Shown here: positions 23,353-31,876 of the stretch, piece by piece
Position numbering within the stretch: position 1 is the first letter of the stretch
How the letters are laid out: every line of letters starts with the position of its first letter
Notes under the pieces: model-generated
Database searches by the model: none
What the model saw: only the letters and a program-made list of their open reading frames with translations
What the model was told of the DNA's origin: nothing
Assembly: GCA_019635955.1 (NCBI GenBank)
Contig: JAHBYL010000020.1
Location: forward strand, 1 to 43,395
From: Parvibaculum sp.
GTDB lineage: Bacteria; Pseudomonadota; Alphaproteobacteria; Parvibaculales; Parvibaculaceae
Direction of reading: 5' to 3'
Length of the DNA: 43,395 nucleotides
Made by a program: the position numbers and the translations under genes

Positions 23353-24324
23353 CTATGGCTTGCGCGGCGCCTGCCGGTCTTCCGCCGCGAACCTCTCTCT
23401 CAACCCTCGCCAGTCGACCGACGCCACCCATTGCGCCATGCCGGTCGTCTCCGGCAGATATTTGCGCACAAGCGCCATGTCGGCGTTCCAGCCGCCGGAC
23501 GGTGTGGACCTGTTCCAGGCAAGCTGCGGCACGAGCGATGGCCCGATGCGCAACTGCCCGACCGCGCCTGCCTTCTCCGCGCCCTCGGCGAATTGTCTCA
23601 ACAGGTCGAGGTCGACTTCCTGGTAGACGACATCTCGGCCGATGACGCGTCCGATCTCGGCGGCGAGATCCTTGAGAGTGCAGATATCGCTCGCAAGCTC
23701 CAGCGAAAGGCCGATGAAGCGTTCCGGATCGGCAAAGGCCGCGGCGGCAAAGGAAGCCTCGTCCTCGACCGCGACGAGCTGGAACGGGCGTTCGCCGGGA
23801 AACGGAAACTGCAGCACGCCCCGCTCGAAAATTCCGTCAATCGCGCGCGGCGTGACGAAATTCTCGAAGAAGCTCACGGGTCGGACGACGGTGCAGGGCA
23901 GGCCGATGGCGGCGAGATGCCGTTCGATCTCGGCCTTGCTGTCGAAATGGCGGATGCCGAGCCCGGCCGTGCGATCGGTGCCGCCGACCGAGGCATAGAC
24001 GAAATGGCGGACGCCCGCCGCCAGCGCCGCATCGGCAATATTCTTGCCCTGGCATACTTCAGCCTCAAACCCGTGTTCCCAGAAGTCCTGCACGCTGAAA
24101 ACGCCGCTCGCGCCGGCGCAGGCCGCCTGCAACGACGTTTCGTCCATGAGATCGGCCTGCATGACTTCGGCGCCGAGCCCGGCCAGCGCCGCTGCCGACG
24201 GACTGTCCGGACGCCGCGTCAATGCGCGCACATGCCAGCCTTCGCGCAGCAGGCGCCTCGCCACCGCGCCGCCTTGCTGCCCTGTCGCACCGGTGACGGC
24301 GATCGCCCCCTTGCCCGTTCTCAT
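23353..24324 (-). CDS. NmrA-like NAD(P)-binding protein
   Basis: A 323-residue atypical SDR of the NmrA / HSCARG group. The glycine-rich motif VTGATGQQGG lies at about residues 9-18, and FVYASVGG and RPVSFFENF follow at the usual places. Members act as NADP(H) sensors or as isoflavone-reductase-like or quinone reductases; the usual SDR Tyr-Lys pair is not evident. The start ATG at 24324 overlaps the alpha/beta-hydrolase stop (ATGA), showing translational coupling. Possible joint role with the hydrolase in detoxifying an ester or quinone compound (inference). Confidence 0.85.
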   Translation of the reverse strand: MRTGKGAIAVTGATGQQGGAVARRLLREGWHVRALTRRPDSPSAAALAGLGAEVMQADLMDETSLQAACAGASGVFSVQDFWEHGFEAEVCQGKNIADAALAAGVRHFVYASVGGTDRTAGLGIRHFDSKAEIERHLAAIGLPCTVVRPVSFFENFVTPRAIDGIFERGVLQFPFPGERPFQLVAVEDEASFAAAAFADPERFIGLSLELASDICTLKDLAAEIGRVIGRDVVYQEVDLDLLRQFAEGAEKAGAVGQLRIGPSLVPQLAWNRSTPSGGWNADMALVRKYLPETTGMAQWVASVDWRGLRERFAAEDRQAPRKP

Positions 24325-25169
24325 GCGGCCGCCTCGAGAATGAGCCGCGCTGTTTCTTCCGGCTTCAGAATCATCGTGTCGTGGCCGCAGGCGATTTCGC
24401 GGCATGTCCAGTCGCCGCCCTTGCGCGCTTCTTCCGCGTGAAGCGTATATCCCATCAGCGCCGTCGGCGGAGCGGTGCAGACGACATAGGTTTTCGCGAT
24501 GCCTTCCGTACCGCCATTCACGAAGCGCACAGGCTCGAGCCAGCTTCGCACCGGATGCGGCGTCAGCCGCCGGCGGAGCCAGTCCGCCATTTCCGTATTG
24601 GCCGGATCGACGCCGACGACTTCCGGCGGCATCGCGGGAATCCATTCGCCATCCGGCGCGAGGCCGCGAAACGCCTCGCGCATCCGTTCCACGCTGTCTG
24701 CCGGTGCATCCGGAATGCGCGATGCAAAATCATCGCCATCGCGCGGCACGGCGGCATCGATATAGACGATGCGGGAAACCTTGTCCTTCGCCCGGTCCGC
24801 AACCGCCGTCACCACCATGCCGCCATAGGAATGACCCACCAGCACCGCATTGCGGAGTTCATGCGATTCAATGACGCCAAGCACATCCTCGATATGCGTT
24901 TCGAGGCCGGGGACCGGATGACGCAGATGAGCACGGCCGCCACAGCCGGTCAGCGTGGGCGAGAAGACGCGATGTCCTTCCGCTTCGAGAAGGGGCCGGA
25001 CGAGATCCCAGCACCAGCCTCCATGCCATGCGCCATGAACGACAACGATGGGCGATTTCCTGTCGAGGTCGGGCACCTGCTTTTCCTTTCGGCCGGGCTT
25101 GGATTTCGTGCCGGCCGCGGTGGCTCTCGGGCGCCTCGGGAAGAGGAAGGAAAGCAGACGCATCGACAT
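24321..25169 (-). CDS. Alpha/beta-fold hydrolase
   Basis: A 282-residue hydrolase. The oxyanion motif HGAWHGGWCW (45-54), the nucleophile elbow GHSYGG (Ser114) and the C-terminal His263 (CGHDTM) are present, resembling plant methyl-salicylate/hydroxynitrile-lyase-like esterases and bacterial EstC relatives. The start at 25169 follows GGAG at 6 bp spacing. It carries an unusual basic N-terminal extension of about 38 residues (several Arg/Lys/Pro) before the core fold, possibly a poorly conserved linker or a weak export signal. Coupled with the NmrA gene by a 4-bp overlap. Confidence 0.88.
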   Translation of the reverse strand: MSMRLLSFLFPRRPRATAAGTKSKPGRKEKQVPDLDRKSPIVVVHGAWHGGWCWDLVRPLLEAEGHRVFSPTLTGCGGRAHLRHPVPGLETHIEDVLGVIESHELRNAVLVGHSYGGMVVTAVADRAKDKVSRIVYIDAAVPRDGDDFASRIPDAPADSVERMREAFRGLAPDGEWIPAMPPEVVGVDPANTEMADWLRRRLTPHPVRSWLEPVRFVNGGTEGIAKTYVVCTAPPTALMGYTLHAEEARKGGDWTCREIACGHDTMILKPEETARLILEAAA

Positions 25170-25270
25170 GAATATCTCCGTTGCTTGATAGGCAGCGGAG
25201 ATTGTACGCCTGTGCGCGAAGTGCAAGATTGTCCCGCGCTTGTCCCGCGCGAATTGGCCGATTGGCCCCT

Positions 25271-25858
25271 TTAGCGCCCCGCCCAGGCGAGCGCCGCTTC
25301 GAGCCGGTCGTTCCCCCAGAAAAGCTCATCGCCCACGATAAAGCTCGGCGCGCCGAAAATGCCCTTCGCAATCGCCGCGTCGGTCTGCGCTTTGAGCCTC
25401 TCCTTGTTCTCCGGCGCATTCGAGCGCGCGACCAGCGCCGCGGCATCGAGAGAGAGGGAGGAGAGAATATCCGCGAGCACGCTCTCGTCCGAAATATCCT
25501 TCTGCTCGGCGAAATTCGCGAGATAGACGCGCCGCGTGAATGCCGGGCCCCAGGGCTCGTCCTGCCCGAGCAGCGCGAGCCGCGCCGCCTTCAAACCGTT
25601 CTGCGGGAAGTGCAAGGGCTCCTTCAGCGTGAGCCCGTCCGCCTCGCAGATGCGCGCCATGTCGCGCCACATATATTTGCCCTTGGCGGGATAGATGTTG
25701 AAGGGGCTGTCGTTCCAGCCCTGCGCGCCGAATATGGGCCCGAGCAGGAAGGGCCGCCAGACAAGCGCGACGCCCGCCGCCTTGGCCGCGCCTTCCACGC
25801 GCATCGCCGCGGGAAAGGAATAGGTGCTCGCAAACTCGTACCAGAACTCGACCGCCAT
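25271..25858 (-). CDS. 2-hydroxychromene-2-carboxylate isomerase-like protein (DsbA fold)
   Basis: A 195-residue thioredoxin/GST-kappa-fold protein of the HCCA isomerase family. Signature parts are EFWYEFASTYSF near the N-terminus, with Ser11 at the catalytic glutathione-activating position, and GIFGAPSFIV plus FWGNDRLEAAL near the C-terminus. Characterised members isomerise 2-hydroxychromene-2-carboxylate in naphthalene breakdown with glutathione, but no naphthalene pathway genes are nearby, so the substrate is open. The start at 25858 places the conserved strand correctly; a longer start at 25882 is less likely. Confidence 0.88.
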   Translation of the reverse strand: MAVEFWYEFASTYSFPAAMRVEGAAKAAGVALVWRPFLLGPIFGAQGWNDSPFNIYPAKGKYMWRDMARICEADGLTLKEPLHFPQNGLKAARLALLGQDEPWGPAFTRRVYLANFAEQKDISDESVLADILSSLSLDAAALVARSNAPENKERLKAQTDAAIAKGIFGAPSFIVGDELFWGNDRLEAALAWAGR

Positions 25859-25945
25859 GGCGCTCTCCCGCTGTAGATGCACCGTTCTACACGCGCCGCG
25901 CCGCCGCTCGCCAGAGCCAATCCGCGCAACACGGATTGCGGGGGC

Positions 25946-26878
25946 TTAGACTCTCGTCTCAGCATCGAGAGCAAGCACCTCCACCAGGTCGCTCACCCGC
26001 AGGATATCGGCTCCAAGGGCGCGCAGATCCTCCCATCCGCTCTCGACATCGAACCGCCCCGTCCCGTAGGGCTGCTCGCCGCCGAACAGGACGTAGAGTT
26101 TCCCGTCCGCGAACGCAGCTCTTGTCTCGTGCCCGAGCCTCCGATGCAGATGGAGCAGGCGCTCCATGAAGCTCGGCGTAAGCAGGTAGCGGGCGGATGT
26201 CTGATCGGTGGAAAAGACCTCGAATGCCGCCTCGAATGCCGCATCCTCAAGACGCACCCGCGCGACATTCTCGCCTTCGGCGTAAGGCCGTGCACGGACA
26301 AGATTTACAGCGCTACCGCGATCGGGGAGGATGGATGTTACGCCGCTGAATGCCTTTGGATAGACAAAAGTAACGAAGAGAACGCCTCTTCCGGCATTTT
26401 TCCCCCGCGGCTTTTGTTGTGTTGCCTGCAGTATCTCGCATGCAATGCCCTGCAATGTGCCCTCGGCATTGAAATGAAGCTTATAGACGGCGCCGCCGGG
26501 CGTCAGCGCGAGCGAATAGAACATGTCGAGAAAGCCGCCGCGCGGCGGCGTCACGCGGCTGAGACCGAAAAACCCGTAGACTCCTTCCAGAAGCTCGCTT
26601 TCAAACTCCTCGTCCGAAAAGAGCGACGGTGCGAAGCGGAAGATAGCCCATATGGCAAGCGCGGGAACGCCGAGCATGGCCACCAGCGAAACGAGGGGCG
26701 ACTTGAGAACGACTGATGCGGCGAACAGGAGAATCGCCCCGAGTATTGGCTGCACCGCGCGGCGCAACGACCGGTAGAATATCCGGCGTCGCTCCCTGTC
26801 TCTCTCCCTCGCCCACGGTGCAAGTTCCTCGGCGAGGAATGTCTCGAAGCCCGAAAGCGTGCGAGGGTACCGCGCCAT
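25946..26878 (-). CDS. DUF3137 domain-containing membrane protein (copy 2)
   Basis: A 310-residue protein of the DUF3137 family with two adjacent membrane helices (about 42-62 and 64-84) after a basic amphipathic N-terminus, then a soluble domain with repeated FVYPKAFSG, FEVFSTDQ and SARYLLTPSFMERL motifs. It ends in LALDAETRV, nearly the same as the upstream paralogue (LKLDAETRV), so the two arose by tandem duplication and have since diverged strongly. Start and upstream stop share one base (TGATG), implying coupled translation. DUF3137 commonly accompanies LemA; function unknown. Confidence 0.85.
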   Translation of the reverse strand: MARYPRTLSGFETFLAEELAPWARERDRERRRIFYRSLRRAVQPILGAILLFAASVVLKSPLVSLVAMLGVPALAIWAIFRFAPSLFSDEEFESELLEGVYGFFGLSRVTPPRGGFLDMFYSLALTPGGAVYKLHFNAEGTLQGIACEILQATQQKPRGKNAGRGVLFVTFVYPKAFSGVTSILPDRGSAVNLVRARPYAEGENVARVRLEDAAFEAAFEVFSTDQTSARYLLTPSFMERLLHLHRRLGHETRAAFADGKLYVLFGGEQPYGTGRFDVESGWEDLRALGADILRVSDLVEVLALDAETRV

Positions 26879-27798
26879 CACACCCTCGTTTCCGCGTCGA
26901 GCTTCAGCGTCTCGGCGATGCTGCGGATCAGTGCGATGTCCTCGACGAAGCGGCGGATATGGTCGCTGCCACGCAGGTCCTTCCAGACGGAAGGTTGGGA
27001 GAAATAACCGCGCCGCCCGTCGATTGCGAGAAGCAGGTCTTCGCCTTCGAAGGCCGCTTGTATCGGCTCGCCCGTCACTTGCTTCAGCGCCACCAGACGC
27101 TCCATGAAGGCGGGGGTGAGCAGATAGCGCGCCTCCACCTGATCGCTCGAAAACACCTCGAAGAGTTTCTCGAATTGCGGGTCTTCGAGGCGCACGCGCT
27201 CGCCCGGAACGCCGGCATGACCGAGCGCATTCAGAAGTCCCTGATCGCCGCGCAGAATGGTGCGGCCCGAAAACCGCTTCGGAAAGCGGTAACGCGCCAC
27301 GAGCCCGCGAAAGACAAGCTCGTAATCGTCCTGCTTGTCGCGCTTCACCCGCCTTTCGAGAAAGGCCTCGGCAAGCTCGAAGGGAACACCGCCCGCCTCG
27401 CCGGTGACATGATCTTCCAGCGTCTTCCGGCCATATCCGGGAAGCAGATGGCAGCGCTCGAACGGCTCGAGGAAATCGGCCGGCGCTGCCGGCGCATAGC
27501 GGTAGCCGAAATGGCCGAAAATCCTCGCCGACAATTCCTCGGCGAACCGGCGGCCCCATGTCATGAGCGCGGTGAATTGCAGCAGCCCTATAATGATGAC
27601 GGCTGCGGAACCGAACAGCGCGAACCCGCGCATGTCCTCATCCGCAATGCCGGTGGAAAACGCAAAGCCCGCAAGCCCCGCCGCAACGATCGGCGCCGCC
27701 CGCCGGAAAGCGCGCTTCGCGACAAGCTTTCGTTCCGCTTCCTTCGCCTCGATGAAGGGCGCGATCTCGCTCTCGTAGAAGGCGTCGAAGCCTTGCAC
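26878..27798 (-). CDS. DUF3137 domain-containing membrane protein (copy 1)
   Basis: A 306-residue DUF3137 protein with two membrane helices (about 32-49 and 53-73), followed by a soluble domain containing YRFPKRFSGRTI, FEVFSSDQVEARYLLTPAFMERL and the C-terminal LKLDAETRV. It is the upstream partner of the tandem pair and lies 7 bp after lemA in one operon. Short polar N-terminus, no signal peptide. The family is poorly understood; association with LemA suggests an envelope-related complex (inference). Confidence 0.85.
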   Translation of the reverse strand: MQGFDAFYESEIAPFIEAKEAERKLVAKRAFRRAAPIVAAGLAGFAFSTGIADEDMRGFALFGSAAVIIIGLLQFTALMTWGRRFAEELSARIFGHFGYRYAPAAPADFLEPFERCHLLPGYGRKTLEDHVTGEAGGVPFELAEAFLERRVKRDKQDDYELVFRGLVARYRFPKRFSGRTILRGDQGLLNALGHAGVPGERVRLEDPQFEKLFEVFSSDQVEARYLLTPAFMERLVALKQVTGEPIQAAFEGEDLLLAIDGRRGYFSQPSVWKDLRGSDHIRRFVEDIALIRSIAETLKLDAETRV

Positions 27799-27805
27799 GG
27801 CCGCC

Positions 27806-28387
27806 TCAGCCCATCAGCTTGTTGACGCTCACGGGCTCGCGCGCCGCCGCGTCTTCCACCTCGTAGAAGGGGAAGGGCTGCACATTCGCCATCCGCGCGA
27901 TGACGGAACCGGGGAAAATCTCCACCGCATTGTTGAGCCGCGTCACCGCCGAATTGTAGAAGCGCCGGGCGGCGGCGATATTGCCTTCCACTTCCTCGAA
28001 TGTCGCCTGCGCCCGCGTCACCGTTTCGGCGGAGCGGAGCTCGGGATAATTCTCTGCCACGGCGAAGAGCCGCATCATGCCGGCCTCGAGCGCGCGCGAG
28101 GCCTCGAGATGGGCGGCGACCGCCGCCGGGTCGTCTTTCGCATAAGGCGCCGCCACCTTCGCCCGGAGCGCCGTCAGCCCTTCCAGAAGCTCGCGCTCAT
28201 GCGTCATGAATTTCTGCGCCAGCGCCACGATATTGGGCAGGAGGTCGAAGCGCTTGCGAAGCTGCACATCGATCGAGCCCATCGCCTCGCGCACCTCGTT
28301 CCGCCGCGTGATGAGGCTCACATACCAGGCATAGCCGCCAATAGCCGCGAGCCCGAGAAGAATGAGCAGGATGGTCGATGCTTGCAT
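27806..28387 (-). CDS. lemA: LemA family protein
   Basis: A 193-residue LemA protein: one N-terminal membrane helix (about 4-25) followed by a long four-helix bundle. The conserved segments are SIDVQLRKRFDLLPNIV and the late ARRFYNSAVTRLNNAVEIFP, both diagnostic. LemA faces the periplasm and has been linked to envelope stress and peptide presentation, with no defined enzymatic activity. First gene of a lemA-DUF3137-DUF3137 operon on the minus strand. The gap to the TetR gene (80 bp) holds its promoter. Confidence 0.93.
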   Translation of the reverse strand: MQASTILLILLGLAAIGGYAWYVSLITRRNEVREAMGSIDVQLRKRFDLLPNIVALAQKFMTHERELLEGLTALRAKVAAPYAKDDPAAVAAHLEASRALEAGMMRLFAVAENYPELRSAETVTRAQATFEEVEGNIAAARRFYNSAVTRLNNAVEIFPGSVIARMANVQPFPFYEVEDAAAREPVSVNKLMG

Positions 28388-28467
28388 GGGAGCCCCCCGA
28401 ATTGGCCTGACAGCGCTTCATTATGGCAGGCAAATCCGTATTCGTCGCTATTTCCGGGGCGGGCCCT

Positions 28468-29073
28468 TCAGTCCGGGGGAAGCCCGGCCGCCCGCAGCAC
28501 GAAGGACCAGATTTCCTGCTGCGCCTGCGCAAGCGGCAAGGGCGGACGGGCGGAAAGCGCGTGATTGATGCCCGCCGTGACGCCGCCCAGGATCATCGAG
28601 ACGAGAAGCGCGGGATCGAGCGACATGTCGATCTCGCCCGCCCTTTGCGCTTCGGCAATGTTGCGCGCGCCGAGAAGATTGAGCCTGCGCCGCCGCTCCC
28701 GCTCCTCCGAAGCAAAGCCCGGGTCGGCGCGCACCACATCCACCACCAGCGGCGCCACCGGGTCTTCATACATGAGGCGCACGAATTCCTGCGTGCGCGC
28801 TCTTTCGCGCTCCCGCCAGCTTGGCCCCTCATAAGGGATTGCAAGCACGGCCTCGTCGAGCCGTTCGTAGAAATCCTTCACGACGGCGTTGAGCAGACCT
28901 GCCTTGTTGCCGAAGTGATAATAGGCAAGTCCTTCGGAGACGCCCGCGCGCTTCGCAACCTCGGTCATTTCGAGATCGCCCGCGCCATCGAGCAGTTCGC
29001 GCCGCGCCGCGTCGACGATCAGGCGCCGCGCCTCGCGCGGGGAACGGCGCTTCCGTGCTTTCGTTTCGCTCAC
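28468..29073 (-). CDS. TetR-family transcriptional regulator
   Basis: A 201-residue TetR repressor with an N-terminal HTH (about 36-56, EVAKRAGVSEGLAYYHFGNK) and a helical ligand-binding domain. The real start is a GTG at 29073 that overlaps the dioxygenase stop codon as GTGA; longer frames upstream are the dioxygenase in another frame. Cotranscription with the dioxygenase and a perfect palindrome in its promoter point to autoregulation of this two-gene operon. The ligand is likely a lipid or acyl compound, by context only. Confidence 0.9.
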   Translation of the reverse strand: MSETKARKRRSPREARRLIVDAARRELLDGAGDLEMTEVAKRAGVSEGLAYYHFGNKAGLLNAVVKDFYERLDEAVLAIPYEGPSWRERERARTQEFVRLMYEDPVAPLVVDVVRADPGFASEERERRRRLNLLGARNIAEAQRAGEIDMSLDPALLVSMILGGVTAGINHALSARPPLPLAQAQQEIWSFVLRAAGLPPD

Positions 29074-29945
29074 GAGACGCCTGCTTCGTCGAGCAGCCGC
29101 TTCGGATGCATGCCGTTCACCATGCCCATGAAGGGCGGATAGATGCTGTAGCCGAGCATCCGTCGCATATCTTCCGACACGGCCTTCACCGTCTCGGGCG
29201 AGAGCGAGAGGAAATAGTTTTCCTGCGTGCGGAGCCAGGGCTCGCAATACTGGCAGGTGACGGCAAGGCGCGGCGCGGCGGAAAGATTCGCGCCCCCGCC
29301 ATGCCAGAGCGTGCCCGGATAGAAAACGACGGAGCCTGCCGGCATCACCGCCTTGATCTTTCTGTCGTCCTCGCCGGGCATCCGCCCGTCCGGCCAGACA
29401 TGGCTGCCCGGCACCACCACGGTCGCGCCGTTCTCTTCCGTGAATTCGTCGATCGCCCAGACGGTCGCCGCCCCGAGCGGCGGGCGCGGGCGCGGCACGC
29501 GGTAGAAACCGTCATCCGCGTGCAGATATTGCGCCGCTTCGCCCGGCATGATGTTGATCGCCTGGCACTGCGACAGGAGGTAGTTCGGCAGGAAGATGCG
29601 GTCGAGCAGCGCAAGGATGCGCGGATGTTCGATCAGCCGGTCGGTGGCGCGCGTCTTTTCGGGCACGGCATAGAGGCGCTGCGTCTTATGCCCCTCGAAG
29701 GCGTTGCGCCCCGTATGGCCGAGCAGCGGCGCGAGCGCCGCCTTTATCTCCGCGATCTCGTCCTCGCCAAGCAGCGATTCGATGATGACATAGCCGTCCC
29801 GCTCGAGCGCCCGCATGTCCGCCTCGACAAGCGCGGGATCGACCCGCGCGGCTGCTTCGCTGCGGCTTGCCTTGTGGGTGCCGGCAAGGTCGGAGCCGAG
29901 CGCGGCCAGCGTCTCGACCTCGGGAAAGAGCTTCTCTGCGGACAT
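29070..29945 (-). CDS. Phytanoyl-CoA dioxygenase family protein
   Basis: A 291-residue Fe(II)/2-oxoglutarate dioxygenase of the PhyH family. The iron ligands are His142 and Asp144 (YLHADDGFY) and His215 (LWHGGGAN), and Arg226 is placed to bind 2-oxoglutarate. Family members hydroxylate acyl-CoA, lipids or small secondary metabolites; the exact substrate is unknown. The gene has an AAGGAGACC ribosome binding site and is the first of the operon controlled by the TetR protein encoded next. It is the likely regulated function. Confidence 0.9.
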   Translation of the reverse strand: MSAEKLFPEVETLAALGSDLAGTHKASRSEAAARVDPALVEADMRALERDGYVIIESLLGEDEIAEIKAALAPLLGHTGRNAFEGHKTQRLYAVPEKTRATDRLIEHPRILALLDRIFLPNYLLSQCQAINIMPGEAAQYLHADDGFYRVPRPRPPLGAATVWAIDEFTEENGATVVVPGSHVWPDGRMPGEDDRKIKAVMPAGSVVFYPGTLWHGGGANLSAAPRLAVTCQYCEPWLRTQENYFLSLSPETVKAVSEDMRRMLGYSIYPPFMGMVNGMHPKRLLDEAGVS

Positions 29946-29960
29946 AGGCCCGGTCTCCTT

Positions 29961-30002
29961 ATTGAGTTAAACTCAATATAAACCTCCCGCCTCGCCGGTC
30001 AA
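29961..30002 (-). promoter_or_regulatory. Promoter and TetR operator of the dioxygenase-tetR operon
   Basis: On the minus strand, -35 TTGACC (30002-29997) and -10 TATATT (29980-29975) are 16 bp apart. A perfect 17-bp palindrome ATTGAGTT-A-AACTCAAT (29961-29977) overlaps the end of the -10 and the start site, where a repressor would block transcription. Spacing, symmetry and the TetR gene in the operon make it the probable TetR operator. Confidence 0.8.
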
Positions 30003-30044
30003 TGAAAATCGGGGCGGCCCCTGCGCCCGAGGCCCCTCCTCCCA

Positions 30045-30072
30045 TTGTGTCACCCGGGCTTTTCCCTATAGT
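30045..30072 (+). promoter_or_regulatory. Possible argG promoter
   Basis: TTGTGT (30045-30050) and TATAGT (30067-30072) with 16-bp spacing predict a start near 30079 and a 29-nt leader carrying AAGGTG before the argG ATG. Consensus-based only. Confidence 0.45.
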
Positions 30073-30107
30073 GCGCCGCAAAATCGACCCCTCCATAAGG
30101 TGACGAC

Positions 30108-31337
30108 ATGAGCGCCGACAAATCCGTGAAAAAGGTGGTCCTGGCCTATTCGGGCGGCCTCGACACCTCGATCATCCTGAAATGGCTGCAGGAGACCTAT
30201 GGCTGCGAGGTGGTGACCTTCACCGCCGATCTCGGCCAGGGCGAGGAGCTGGAGCCCGCGCGCAAGAAGGCCGAGATGCTCGGCATCAAGGAAATCTATA
30301 TCGAGGATCTGCGCGAGACCTTCGTCCGCGACTATGTCTTCCCGATGTTCCGGGCGAACGCGCTTTATGAAGGCGTCTACCTGCTCGGCACCTCGATTGC
30401 CCGGCCGCTGATCGCCAGGCGCCAGGTCGAGATTGCCGCCGAGACGGGCGCCGATGCCGTCGCCCATGGCTCGACCGGCAAGGGCAATGACCAGGTCCGC
30501 TTCGAGCTTGGCTACAACGCGCTCAATCCCGACCTCAAGGTGATCGCCCCCTGGCGCGAATGGGACCTGACCTCGCGCGCGAAGCTCATCGAATTCGCCG
30601 AGAAGCACCAGATCCCGATTGCGAAGGACAAGCGCGGCGAAGCGCCCTTCTCGGTCGACGCGAACCTTCTCCACATCTCCGCCGAAGGCAAGGTGCTGGA
30701 AAACCCGGCCGAGGAAGCGCCGGAATATGTCTATTCCCGCTCCGTCTCGCCGGAGGAAGCGCCCGACCGCCCGACCTATATCGAACTCGGCTTTGAAAAG
30801 GGCGATGCCGTTTCCATCGACGGCGTGAAGATGAGCCCGGCGACGCTCCTCGCGAAATTGAACGAACTCGGCGGCGCGAACGGCATCGGCCGTCTCGATC
30901 TCGTCGAGAACCGCTATGTCGGCATGAAGTCGCGCGGCGTCTATGAAACGCCGGGCGGCACGGTGCTCCTCGCAGCCCATCGCGGCATCGAGTCGATCAC
31001 GCTCGACCGCGGCGCCGCGCATCTGAAGGATGAGCTCATGCCGCGCTATGCCGAGCTCATCTATAACGGCTTCTGGTGGAGCCCGGAGCGCGAAATGCTG
31101 CAGGCGCTGATCGACAAGAGCCAGGAAATGGTGACGGGCACAGTGCGCCTGAAGCTCTACAAGGGCTCGGCAACCGTTGTCGGCCGCTCCTCGCCATACT
31201 CGCTCTATTCGGAAGCGCATGTGACCTTCGAGGACGACGCCGGCGCTTACGACCAGAAGGACGCCGCAGGCTTCATCCGCCTCAATGCGCTGCGCCTCCG
31301 CCTCCTCGCCGCTCGCAACAAGAGAGTATCGAAGTAA
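30108..31337 (+). CDS. argG: Argininosuccinate synthase
   Basis: A 409-residue enzyme that joins citrulline and aspartate to argininosuccinate, using ATP and releasing AMP and PPi, in arginine biosynthesis. The PP-loop ATP pyrophosphatase motif SGGLDTS is at 15-21, and [13 protein letters not shown] and later conserved ArgG blocks are present over the full length. An AAGGTG site precedes the ATG. The stop TAA overlaps the start of ppa by one base (TAATG), so the PPi-producing enzyme is translationally coupled to the PPi-consuming one. Confidence 0.97.
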   Translation: MSADKSVKKVVLAYSGGLDTSIILKWLQETYGCEVVTFTADLGQGEELEPARKKAEMLGIKEIYIEDLRETFVRDYVFPMFRANALYEGVYLLGTSIARPLIARRQVEIAAETGADAVAHGSTGKGNDQVRFELGYNALNPDLKVIAPWREWDLTSRAKLIEFAEKHQIPIAKDKRGEAPFSVDANLLHISAEGKVLENPAEEAPEYVYSRSVSPEEAPDRPTYIELGFEKGDAVSIDGVKMSPATLLAKLNELGGANGIGRLDLVENRYVGMKSRGVYETPGGTVLLAAHRGIESITLDRGAAHLKDELMPRYAELIYNGFWWSPEREMLQALIDKSQEMVTGTVRLKLYKGSATVVGRSSPYSLYSEAHVTFEDDAGAYDQKDAAGFIRLNALRLRLLAARNKRVSK

Positions 31338-31870
31338 TGCGTATAGATGCCATTCCGGTCGGCAAGAATCCGCCGGACGACATCAATGTGATCGTGGAAG
31401 TGCCGCATGGCGGCCATCCGGTGAAGTATGAGCTCGACAAGGAGTCGGGCACGCTTTTCGTCGACCGCTTCATGCACACGGCCATGCAGTATCCCTGCAA
31501 CTACGGCTTTGTGCCGCATACGCTCTCGCAGGATGGCGACCCTGTGGACGTGCTTGTCGTAAGCCGCATTCCGGTCGTGCCCGGCGCCGTCATCCGCTCG
31601 CGTCCCATCGGCGTACTGATGATGCATGACGAGGCGGGACAGGACGAAAAGGTTCTCGCCGTCCCGGTCGAGAAGCTCAATCCCTACTACAAGAATGTGC
31701 AGAACTATACCGACCTGCCGGACATCCTGATCCAGCGCATCACCCATTTCTTCGAGCACTACAAGGATCTCGAGGAAGGCAAATGGGTGAAGATCGACGG
31801 CTGGAAGGACGCCGACGCCGCCCGCGCCATCATCCGCGAAGGGATCGAGGCCGCGAAGAAGGCCGGCTGA
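31337..31870 (+). CDS. ppa: Inorganic pyrophosphatase, family I
   Basis: A 177-residue soluble pyrophosphatase that hydrolyses PPi to two phosphates with Mg2+. The family I signature [10 protein letters not shown] (about 65-74) carries metal-binding aspartates, and NYGFVPHT and KYELDK are also conserved. The start ATG shares its first base with the argG stop (TAATG); this fits the family's usual N-terminus. Coupling with argG is metabolically sensible because argininosuccinate synthase releases PPi, so removal drives the reaction. Monofunctional, no extra domain. Confidence 0.96.
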   Translation: MRIDAIPVGKNPPDDINVIVEVPHGGHPVKYELDKESGTLFVDRFMHTAMQYPCNYGFVPHTLSQDGDPVDVLVVSRIPVVPGAVIRSRPIGVLMMHDEAGQDEKVLAVPVEKLNPYYKNVQNYTDLPDILIQRITHFFEHYKDLEEGKWVKIDGWKDADAARAIIREGIEAAKKAG

Positions 31871-31876
31871 GGAAGC

